Source: Krasilnikovozyma curviuscula
Lineage: Eukaryota > Basidiomycota > Tremellomycetes > Cystofilobasidiales > Mrakiaceae
DNA: 22,380 nucleotides
NCBI GenBank assembly: GCA_014825775.1
Contig: MVAQ01000298.1
Span: forward strand, 1-22,380
Direction of reading: 5' to 3'
A program made the position numbers and the translations under genes. This document shows, piece by piece, positions 9,352 through 18,274 of the stretch (its first letter is position 1; every line of letters starts with the position of its first letter). The notes under the pieces are model-generated. The model did no database searches, was not told where the DNA came from, and saw only the letters and a program-made list of their open reading frames with translations.

Positions 9352-11166
9352 ATGTCAGCTACTGACACCATTGATCCTCGAAAACTGGAAAAGACCGGAA
9401 ACGTTCTCAGTTTCGTAGTCATGACTTCTCGTCAACAAACTGTCTTGGTCGACCAATTTCGCCCCCCACCATTAGAAAGTAGGCTCAGCACACCGGGGAG
9501 CTCGGTGCGTGTTTCTCATCTGTATCAACACTTCCCTGTGCTCATACTGCATCTATCAAGTCCAACGTCTCTGGAATCTTCAAGGTGAATCAAATAGACT
9601 GTTGTTTTGTTGCACGTCAATTGACAGTTCCATCCCCAGACTCAATCCGACCGGCTTGACCCGGTGACAATCACCATCAATGAGCCGTTCATATCGGACG
9701 GGGATACCCTGGAAAAAATTGTACTGGAATATGTGAGTGCGGTGCGAGCTTCCTATAGAGGGTTTGAAAGATTGAGCATTCATCAATCTTCATTCAACAG
9801 GGGGGCATCGTTTACTTGAAGAAGGTTAGCTATTCGTCAATACACCGGGACGTTGCTTACAGATAGTAATGTTTCTTTTGGGGTAGGATAAAATGTGTGC
9901 TTGGGATTCTCCGAGCATGGTTGTTGGTATCGTGAGAGGATTACAACTGTCGCCTTCCTTAAACTTCTGCGGGGGGTTTTCTGACGAGGTAAATATCAGT
10001 CCCCGACTTTAGAAAAACCCATTCCAAATGGCGGTAAATACAATACTAGCCCTGTACCCAGCCCAGAAGAGGTGAGCGACAATGTGCGCCATCTCCGAGG
10101 GAAGGAAGTTCAAGTGAAACTGATAAGTCAAGTAATCCTTCATTGTTCCTTCCAGATCCCCCTTCCGGAGGATGATGATATGTTGATCTCCTCTTCCAAA
10201 TCAACGCTATCACTCGATGACACCTTCGCTGAAGTCATTCACGCCAAAGCTCCTGCACCAAACGCAATGCTTACCCCTACCGCAGCCAAGATTCAATCCC
10301 AGCTACTTCTCTCTACTTATACATCTGCTTCAATTTGTAGTCTCACGGATTCGCCTGTTGGTCTTAGCTACGCCAGAACGCTTGAGCTATTTCAAGAATC
10401 AGTGTCGACTCCTTCGGGAGCCACGCTCGTCAAGAATGCAGTGCAACTCAAAAAGAAAGAGATTGAGGTAGGTCTTTTTGATCCCATTAAGACGGGGTAT
10501 TCTGCTATTTATTGTTGGTCTTGTTGACTTCCGGTTAGTACTGCTGGAGACACGCCATCTCACTCGATCGACAGATCGTCGAATGCTCCAAGAAAGCAGA
10601 ACAGCAACGCCAAGCACTTCTCTACGACTCAAGGTATAGCAGACCCAATGGATCATCCATTAAAAATGAAGTCAAGTGCTCTTGGATGTCTAATGATGAA
10701 AAGTTGAAGAGGCTGGAAGAAGCTTACAGAGTAAGTTGAATGTTATGGTATCTAAGTCTTTTAAAATTACTCATTTTCGCATCTTGATTTGTAGCTGGCG
10801 TGCGGTAAACTCATTACTCACCGAGATGAGCTGAGAGCTTTGGAGAATACCAGATCGCACGACAATACACAGTCTGAAAATGGTCGGATGTTTTCTTGTA
10901 TAGCATCGTAGTTTTTTGGACCTTCTAGGCGATTGCTGACCAATGATTTACTTTCTGTGAATTCCAGGCCAACGAGAACAAGTTCTGACATCTCAGCTGC
11001 CTCTGACAGAATTAGCCGCCAAAGCAGCAATTTCCCCGGTGCCTGCGCCTTCTAAATTGCGAAGATTGAGTTTAAAGAAACAGGAAAGCATCAAAAAGAA
11101 CAGCGGTAGGAGAGGAAAGCTATGGTCATCATTCTAGTTGTGATTATAGGAAGCGATGTTTGGTAA
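9352..11166 (+). CDS. Hypothetical protein with a coiled-coil-like C-terminal half
   Basis: I do not recognise this protein. My model has exons 9352-9504, 9628-9732, 9801-9824, 9887-9931, 10000-10071, 10156-10467, 10539-10730, 10795-10882, 10968-11105 and 11150-11166, giving 381 residues. A further 24-base exon at 9561-9584 (SNVSGIFK) also fits in frame and would make 389. The intron 9932-9999 was chosen because it has a CTGAC branch site and is the splice that best keeps frame; reading on to the GTAAAT at 9989 cannot be joined cleanly. Two small exons (24 and 45 bases) encode a short hydrophobic patch, GGIVYLKK and DKMCAWDSPSMVVGI. The middle is acidic and Ser-rich, and the second half (about 215-310) is charged and helical, with heptad-like KKKEIEYCWRHA and EKLKRLEEAYRLA segments. 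The C-terminus is basic (KLRRLSLKKQESIKKN). A scaffold or complex subunit is a guess. Confidence 0.65.
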
Positions 11167-11453
11167 TGGAGGTGGCCATGTGTTTCCAGTTGTTTACGGG
11201 GAGCGCGAGTTCCCTTCATGAAAGCATTCTTCAGAGGACATTCCAAATAGTAACGCTAAAGCTCCCTTGGGCATGACTCTTACACGAGTCGTTTCCAACC
11301 CTCTGCTTTCTGGGCCGCTGAAAAAATTCAATGAAACTCTTACTGTCATCTGCAAACATTATTATATCGTCATCGCCTGATCGAGACCGCCGCACAGGTA
11401 AAATGGAGCAAAGAATTTGAGGTTGAAAGCAACTACATTGAGCGTGTCCCAAT

Positions 11454-12497
11454 ATGAGTACACTCGGCATCTTCTACAAGCTCTACAAAGCTTGTGAGTC
11501 CCCTCTCAGATAACTGAGCTGCTGCTGAATGCGAGAGCTGAGCTGTGCGTCTGCAGACTCTCCGAACGCTACTAAGGGAAGAAACGCACAAACGAACCCT
11601 AACAGGTCATATGGCCCCTTCAAGCCAACCTACACTCCCCATGGGCTCTTGAGACCAAAAGATTCCCACCAAGGTCAGACAGATATTCCACTACTCACTG
11701 CAGTGCCTTCTCAATTCTCACAAACTTAATATATCTGATACTGCCTCCAGCTCAAAAACTCTATAATCACTTTAGGACAGCAGCATTCTGGTTAGATGCT
11801 GCACCAGCTCTGACAGATCTGGGTATTCCGTTTAAAGCGGGAATTGACGATGTGAGTAGATGCCCTGTCCTGCTCGTTCCCCAGTCTGGCGTATACTAAA
11901 TCCAACGTTACCGCCATCTCGCGTAGATCGTCGGTTTAGTCCCCTTCTATGGTGATTTGATTTCTTTCCTGATGGGGCTGTACATGGTCGGCCTGGCTTT
12001 TCTCTTTGGCGTTCCAAACGCAATTCTTGGCTGGATGTTCCTTAACACGATAGTAGATTTCTTGGGTGCGTAACTTCTGTGTTCTTCATTTCTTCGATAA
12101 GGGTTTCTTAATGCTGCTGCGAGCAGCTCTCACGATCTTTGCCTCGTGGGTTTCCATCGCAGATGGCATGACATTTAGCTGACTGCTCTTCCATGTTGTC
12201 GTAGTCGGCATTGTCCCAATTATTGGAGACATCCTGGACAACCTTTTTAAAGCCAACCTTCGAAACCTCACGCTTCTTGAGAACTGGCTGCTGGATGAAT
12301 CATCTGGCGCTCAGAAGTACAACATTTTGTTGATGCCACATTCAAAGGAGTTCATTCCGACAACCAAGAAAACCAGCGGCAGCTTCTTTAGCAAAACACA
12401 GAAGCAGAGTAACGAGCCTCGATGGCATCACACCAAGACAAGGCGCATGAAAGAGACGGAGGGCTTGGAGTTCGAGGAGGACTTAGATCTCGACTGA
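11454..12497 (+). CDS. DUF4112 membrane protein
   Basis: Five exons give 229 residues: 11454-11493, 11557-11673, 11751-11851, 11927-12065 and 12205-12497. The core (about 60-165) shows the two related motifs typical of DUF4112: VGLVPFYGD (about 88-96) and VGIVPIIGD (about 133-141), followed by KANLRNLTLLENWL. Hydrophobic helices lie between them, including ISFLMGLYMVGLAFLFGVP, so the protein is probably membrane-embedded. The N-terminus is polar with Pro and Asn and has no clear signal peptide. The tail after residue 165 is basic, then acidic (EFEEDLDLD). DUF4112 proteins occur in bacteria and fungi and I know of no assigned biochemical role. The last intron (139 bases) is about twice the local norm. 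The gene starts about 290 bases after the preceding stop codon. Confidence 0.85.
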
Positions 12498-12626
12498 GGG
12501 AAACTGGTCTGAGAAGGACGGAGGGCAGGGTATGTTGACTTGAAATAATGTATTTATTCATTTCTGTTGGTCTTATTCTCTCTGAAACGCAAGGGCGTGG
12601 CGTTGTGCCTCTGACATCCACGGACG

Positions 12627-13976
12627 ATGCTCCCCAATTTCTTGGTGTGCTTAATTTCGCTCTCGTTGGTGACCGGGTTCTCTTCTCAAGACAACCAGTG
12701 CAGACCACCTCCCCATCTCTTGAAAAGTCTTGTGAAGCAACCGACGGCATCCCAGCTCCTCGAAACTCGCAGCTCGACCAACGGCACTTGTCCCCCTGAG
12801 GGTCCGACGAAGAAGAGCCTCATCTACATCACGCCTTGGAACAGAGAAGGCTACTATCTTACCTCTAGATGGTCATGCGCTATTTCTCATGTCTCTCCAG
12901 TCTGGTACCAGCTAAAGCTATCGGAATCGTCCCAAGTGACGGTGGAAGGAGGACATGACGTGAATGAAGAGTGGATAAGAGAAATCAAGGGTGGCTATGG
13001 CAGGACCAGGATAGTTCCTAGGTTTGTTGTCGAGTTTCTCAGCAATGAAGCTGCTCACAGCTTGCTTGGGAACGAGGCGTTTGTTCAGAAGGTGGTGAAA
13101 TCGGTGATACATGAAGTTAAGTGAGCATGTATAGCTGGCACAGACCTTATTTATTCCTGACAGACATATGTCACAGGTCGAGGGAATACGACGGGTTGGT
13201 GTTAGAGGCGCCCGTTCCTCACTTCTTCTTTAACTTCATCAGCGAGCTGGGTCAACAACTACACTCCATAAACAAAGAACTGGTTCTTGTTCTTTCGCCT
13301 CAGCATCACCCTTCCCAGCAGAATGTGCCGGATGGGAAATCTCTCATGAAGATCGAGCCGTTTGTGGATCTTTTCTCAGTGATGGTATGTCGCGCAGTCG
13401 CGATATTGAACCTATTCTGCCCACTGACATAATCGTATTTGCAACAGACTTATGACCACTCTACTTCTTTGGGTACTGCTGGCCCTAATGCTCCTCTTCC
13501 ATGGGTCATCTCGTCACTGAATCGTCTTCAGCCTGGCATCCCTCCATCGAAGATCCTCATGGGACTCAACTTCTACGGCTATAAGTTCAAGAGTGGTCAA
13601 GCACCCGAGGCTATCACCTCCAATGGATTTTTGGAATTTTTGAAAGAGATTCCACAAGGAAAAATGCAATGGGATAGCAATGCAGGAGAAGGGAGGTTTG
13701 GGGACATCTGGTATCCATCGCTGCTGGTATGCTACCCTTTCGCCTCTTCAGCAATCTCAGTGACCCTCTACTTGATGCAATACTTTTCGTTTTTCAAGTA
13801 TATTGCTTGTCGGAAATCTTACGCTGATGAAGCTGGCTATGGTGTGGCGGTGTGGGAAGGCGGTCAAGGACAAGAATCGTTCGTAAGTCTCCCTTCCCAT
13901 ATCGATTCACCTCACCCCTTATTTCAGCTTCCCTGATCTTATTTGATACAAGTATGAACTGCTAGCGATGCGATGA
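12627..13976 (+). CDS. Secreted GH18-like protein, CHID1/SI-CLP type
   Basis: Five exons give 362 residues: 12627-13120, 13177-13384, 13448-13726, 13799-13882 and 13953-13976. A hydrophobic N-terminus (MLPNFLVCLISLSLVTGFSS) is a likely signal peptide. The rest follows animal chitinase domain-containing protein 1 closely: YITPWNREGY, VSPVWYQLK, HDVNEEW, RIVPRFVVE, YDGLVLEAP (169-177), DLFSVMTYDHST, GPNAPLPWV, ILMGLNFYGY, GVAVWEGGQG and a terminal FYELL. The active-site signature of GH18 chitinases (DxxDxDxE) is not present: after D170 the positions of the two catalytic acids are V and E and the final Glu is P. CHID1 has the same loss and is regarded as a sugar-binding rather than chitin-cutting protein. 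A secretory or lectin role is therefore inferred. One N-glycosylation sequon (NGT) is near residue 52. Confidence 0.88.
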
Positions 13977-14013
13977 CATCTCTTCTGTATCTCGGAGACC
14001 GGGAGAAAACCAA

Positions 14014-14032
14014 GATGGGCGGACCGCCCATC
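14014..14032. repeat. 19-base inverted repeat between two genes
   Basis: GATGGGCGG (14014-14022) is followed by a single A and then its exact complement CCGCCCATC (14024-14032). The centre, CGG-A-CCG, is a closely spaced pair of CGG triplets of the kind bound by fungal Zn2Cys6 regulators. It lies 38 bases after the CHID1-like stop and 97 bases before the Gfo/Idh-like start, so it could be an operator for the latter or an RNA hairpin in the former's 3' UTR. Confidence 0.7.
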
Positions 14033-14128
14033 TGCCGCCCGGGTGCGGTGGCCACTCGAGCAAAAGTTGGGTAGTCCTTCTGACTACAAACCACATCCCT
14101 CTCTCTACTCAGATCAAACACTATTAAT

Positions 14129-16048
14129 ATGCCTATTGCTACGAGCGAGCTAAAGTTTGGTGGACGTGTTGCCATTGGTGAGGCCCTACATTCCCATTGC
14201 GTCGAGCTCTGCCTTTGTATGAAACACTAACAGATTTCCCCACTTTCGTTCAGTTGGCACTGGGTATGCCTCCCTTCTTTCAAATATACTTCCGCTGTGA
14301 TGTTTTCCTAACCTCTTCTTGCCTCATGCAGCCATCGAGCACAGTTGTACAACAGAGCTATTGCTGCTCGTCCCGCGTCTACCCTTGTCGGCTTGTGTGA
14401 CTTCAACCCAGTCAGAATGGAATACCACAACAAGCTTTCTGAGTCTTTGGGAAGAGCAAGAGCTCCTACATATCACCCAGTAAGTTATAAATAGATGGAG
14501 TTTTTGATGAAGTAGAACGCATTGCTGACGTTACCTGTTCTTCGCCCACGACAGGATGATTTTCTCAAGATGCTTGAAGTCGAAAAGGTGGAGGTGTTGG
14601 TAGTTACAACTGTTGATTCTTTCCACGACGAGTACATAAGTAAGCCAACTTGATTTCGAGATCAGACGAGATGCGCGCTGATGCGTTCCGACTTCCGCTT
14701 ACCTTCAGTCCCAGCGCTGGATCGTGGCCTCAGAGGTTCGTTTTTCTCTCCTTGGTAACCAGATAGTATTATATAACCTGAGATTCCTTCACAGTCCTTT
14801 CCGAAAAGCCTCTCACCACCGACGCTGTCAAGTGCCGCAGAATCCTCGACGCTGTCAAGAGAAACGAGAGCAAAGGTGCTTCTTGCGGTGTTTTGTTCAA
14901 CTATCGATTCAACCCGGTCCATGAGAAGGTTTTCGATGTCATCTCTTCTGGCGAAATCGGAGATGTCCTCAGCGTTCACTTTGAGTGGTTGCTCGACGTG
15001 AGCTTGTTTCTGGTTGTAATTCTCTCCCATCATTTTCCTAACGCTTACATCTTTTGAATGTAAGGTTCACCATGGGGCTGATTACTTCCGTCGCTGGCAC
15101 CGTCAGAAGGAGAACTCTGGTGGTCTCATGGTTCACAAGAGCGGTCATCACTTCGATCTCGTTCGTTTCTGGATTGGTGCTAATCCCGTCTCTGTCTTCG
15201 GTTTCGGTAACTTATCCTTCTATGGAGATGTTGCTGGAAAGAAGCACGGTTACGCAAAGGAGTATGAGAGAGCGACCGATGCAGATGCTGCTGCCAAAGA
15301 TCCATTCGCCATACACCTTGGCGATAACCCACAGCTCAAAGAGTTGTATGGAACTGAAGCTGTTAGCATTGGTGAGTACATTTATGGTCTCTTATCATTG
15401 CGAGATTGAGGATCTGACACTAGTACCGCTTATTTTTCAGATCAATACCACCGAGACATGAACGTCTTCGCTCCTGGTATTGGAATCGAGGACGACATGT
15501 CTGTGGTCGTCAAATTTGACACTGGGGCAACAATGACCTATCACCTCACTGCTTATAGTCCTTGGGAAGGATACAGAGTCATGTTCAACGGCAGCAAAGG
15601 AAGGTTGGAGCTCGAGGTCGTCGAGACAACCCACAGAGATCCAAAAATCAAAGGTGGTACGTAGTACGACTGCTATGAGCTTGCTTGCTTTTGATTGATC
15701 ATGATGCTCTTTTCTTTTTGAGTAGGCGATGGCGACGGTGCTATTCACGGACAGGAAGCGCATTCCAATGCTGGTAAAACCAGACTTTCCTTACATCCAT
15801 TGTGGGAGAAGTCTAGAGAGGTGCCTGTTGTCATCGGAACTGGTGGACACGGAGGAGGAGATGATCGAATGTTGAGTCAAATCTTCGGTCCTCTTCCAGG
15901 ACAAAAGGCAGAAATCTCAGAGGTCGCCAAGCGCGGTGCGAATGAGAAGGACGGGGCTTGGGCGCTAGCAATCGGCTTGGCTGCTAACGAGTCCTTCAAA
16001 ACTGGAAAGTTGATCAACATTGAAGAACTGCTCGGTGGTCCAATCTAA
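14129..16048 (+). CDS. Gfo/Idh/MocA family NAD(P)-dependent oxidoreductase
   Basis: Nine exons give 455 residues: 14129-14177, 14254-14263, 14332-14479, 14555-14639, 14709-14735, 14795-14997, 15065-15371, 15441-15656 and 15726-16048. The N-terminal Rossmann domain has VAIVGTGHRAQLYNRA (14-29) and the family signature SEKPLTT (EKP at 110-112). The C-terminal domain contains GGLMVHKSGHHFDLV (193-207), where K199 and H203 occupy the region of the catalytic residues seen in sugar and inositol dehydrogenases. The length (455) is above the usual 330-390 because of insertions after 220 and near 350. It most resembles bacterial oxidoreductases with the HKSxHHFDL motif, but I cannot name the substrate. 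No signal peptide is seen, so it is probably cytosolic. The second exon is only 10 bases and encodes the glycines of the NAD loop. The gene converges on OMA1 with 159 bases between stops. Confidence 0.87.
14254..14263 (+). other. 10-base microexon encoding the NAD-binding loop
   Basis: TTGGCACTGG, flanked by a CAG acceptor and a GTATGC donor, supplies the second half of Val17 plus Gly18-Thr19 and two bases of Gly20. The adjoining introns are 14178-14253 and 14264-14331. Skipping it removes the dinucleotide-binding glycines and shifts the frame. Confidence 0.8.
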
Positions 16049-16207
16049 ACACTTCATCCACATCCACGCATGCTTTCCAATGCTTATCACTTTGTGATCC
16101 GTGTATGAGAATCTCCATTATGAAAAACCCATAGCAAGTATATACTCCCTTTACAGTCGTCTCAGTCGTCAAATCAGAAGTACAACAAACAAGATGTTCC
16201 CTCAAGC

Positions 16208-18127
16208 TTACTCTACTGGAGATACTGCGACAGTAGCCAGTACTCGATCTTGGGAGGGGTTCAGTAGCTCCTGCTGTAGAAGCTTTTCATTAGCTTTCCT
16301 GTTGACTACTGTCGGTGACTTCAAGTAGAGCTCCATAGCCGCTGGGATGCGTTCGCTGATTTTCTGTCACATCACAGGATCAGTCACAGAAGAGCTGAAA
16401 GGTGTACAAAAACTACTACTTACAGCTTGCCGTACAGAAGAAGTTGGATGAGTCCTCAGCAAAGCAAACTTGTCTTGGATGCTGATCGCTTTGCCTCCTG
16501 CTGCCGCGTCCGCCTCAACCGCTGCCATCAATGACCAAAGATCAAGTGCTGCCCTTGGATCGTAACCAGCAGCAGACATAAACTTATTAAAGATGATAAG
16601 ATGTCAGGTGTGAGGTTCAAAGGGTTTAATAGCTCAGAAAGCCCACTTACATCCAGTCCCACCAAGTCTGCTTCACACTCCAACTGTCAGAGTTCCTGGT
16701 CAGTGGAACTGCCTCATTCGAACGCGGTACGCCAAACTCCATACTCACCTTTCTTGAATATGCCCTCTCACTGACGACATCATTGAGCCAGTTTATCACT
16801 AGCGCTGCTCCATCTTGGACAATAGGGAAGGAGATCGTGAAGGCGTAACTGATCCCTCTAATGATATCGAATCCAACAGCAGCGACGTTGAGGAATCCAA
16901 GCTGAATCCAATTCAAAAGGAGAACAGTCAGAGAGGAAGGCAAAGAGGTTCGAGAGAAAAAGATAATGCTGACATTTTCTACGGCGTGTCGTTGTGTGAC
17001 ATGAGCCATCTCGTGAGATAGTACAGCAGCAAGCAAAGCATCATCATCTACTAGCTCTATCAAGCCTGAGTACACAAACAAGTCTTTGCTTGGAAGAGCA
17101 AAGGCGTTGATCTTAGGCTGCAAGAAGGAAGTAAGTGTCAGGTCCAGGGGCAACTTCAAGAAATAGAAAATACGCACCAAATCGACCACATAGATCCTCC
17201 AATCCTGGCTCACTACTTTCTTTAGAGGATTACTGCTCTCAGGGCGGAAAGGCAGGTACGAACTCTCTGCAATCGCTGAAGGCTTGTAGATTTCGTTGAG
17301 GTGAACCTTTTCCCATTCGTCCGCCTGAGGAGGCCATGTCTTTGAACAAATGACATGCTTCTCTTGTTCTTCCAGCGCTGTTACTAATCTATCAGCTACT
17401 CGCTTCACTCGTTGAGTTCGTTCGTCTAACATCGTGAGGAGCAGCGGTCCATCAGTTTTCAGACATTCCTCAAACCTTCTACGAGACCATGCCATTTCTT
17501 CAGTTTCAGACATGAGTAGTAGTCTGTAGAATCGAGAAGTTCTAGAGGTGAGCGAGCATTATCCACCGAAGGAGCGTTACCCGCAGACATACCGCCATCT
17601 TTCGGTTCTGGGGCTCTGATCTAGACCGAGTGCAAACACCACACATATGCAGAATATGGGGAGCTGGATCGTATTGATGGTTAGACAAGACAAGTCAAAC
17701 AGTCACGTTTGAGTGCCAGACGAGGTGGGGACAGATAAGCTAGAGCTACGTACCTGAATGAGGAATATCGTTACTTTCCTGTACTTGTGCCACAACTTGT
17801 ATCTCCATACGAAGGGGAGCATCAGGAGGATGACTCGGGTACAGGTCAAGAGGCCTCCTTTCAATGCCTGGCGTTGGCAATGAGCTCATTCAGTACGTGA
17901 GGATCTTATCTACACAAGCGCGCTAGAAAGTTACTCACTGGCACTGATGCAAAGAATATATCCCTTTGGAAGGGTGTTGACCTAAAATGTCTCACATGGG
18001 GTACCAGAGGCTGCTGAAACTTGGGAGGAAGCTGGTGGTACAAGCCCCGCGACATGAGCTTTGAGTAGAGGAGCTTCGTTTTTGGAGATTGCTGTAGTAG
18101 ACTCCTACAGAAAACCGAGTGTAGCAT
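16208..18127 (-). CDS. Mitochondrial inner-membrane metalloprotease OMA1
   Basis: Nine exons on the minus strand give 454 residues: 18127-17939, 17867-17754, 17663-17593, 17523-17178, 17117-16974, 16901-16749, 16683-16651, 16582-16424 and 16363-16208. The N-terminus (1-60) is rich in Arg, Leu and Ser with almost no acids, as in a mitochondrial targeting sequence. Two hydrophobic segments follow (about 64-84 and 93-116). The M48 protease core has PKINAFALP, HEMAH (275-279) with zinc-binding H275 and H279 and catalytic E276, and a third ligand, probably E341, in LECEADLVGLD. The end of the domain is MSAAGYDPRAA and THPTSSVRQ. OMA1 cleaves inner-membrane proteins under stress, including dynamin-like fusion factors, and helps protein quality control. 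The gene is head-to-head with SIN1, 147 bases apart, so the two may share a promoter. Confidence 0.93.
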
Positions 18128-18274
18128 TCTGCATATATGATCAGGGCTTGATAGCTAGAGTCAGGTTCGATGAATCTTTCTTAAAGATGATGCGGTTTGA
18201 TATTTGGATGAGAGCTGCTTCCTGACGTTCAAGGGACGAACATGCCACAAATTCAAAATCATCGGTAGAATAGG
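18128..18274. promoter_or_regulatory. Short divergent promoter between OMA1 and SIN1
   Basis: Only 147 bases separate the two start codons, and they must hold both 5' UTRs and both promoters. The interval is AT-rich (for example TTTCTTAAAGATGATGCGG). I see no clear TATA box or named transcription factor site. Confidence 0.55.

Noticed and set aside
9989..10049. GTAAAT...TACTAG as an intron of the unrecognised gene
   Set aside because: It has a good length but leaves the next exon out of frame with the following coding region. The pair 9932-9999, with its CTGAC branch site, restores frame.
16684..16748. GTTCGAATG on the minus strand, resembling a tRNA B box
   Set aside because: It lies in a 65-base OMA1 intron, too short for a tRNA, and no acceptor stem or A box can be paired with it.
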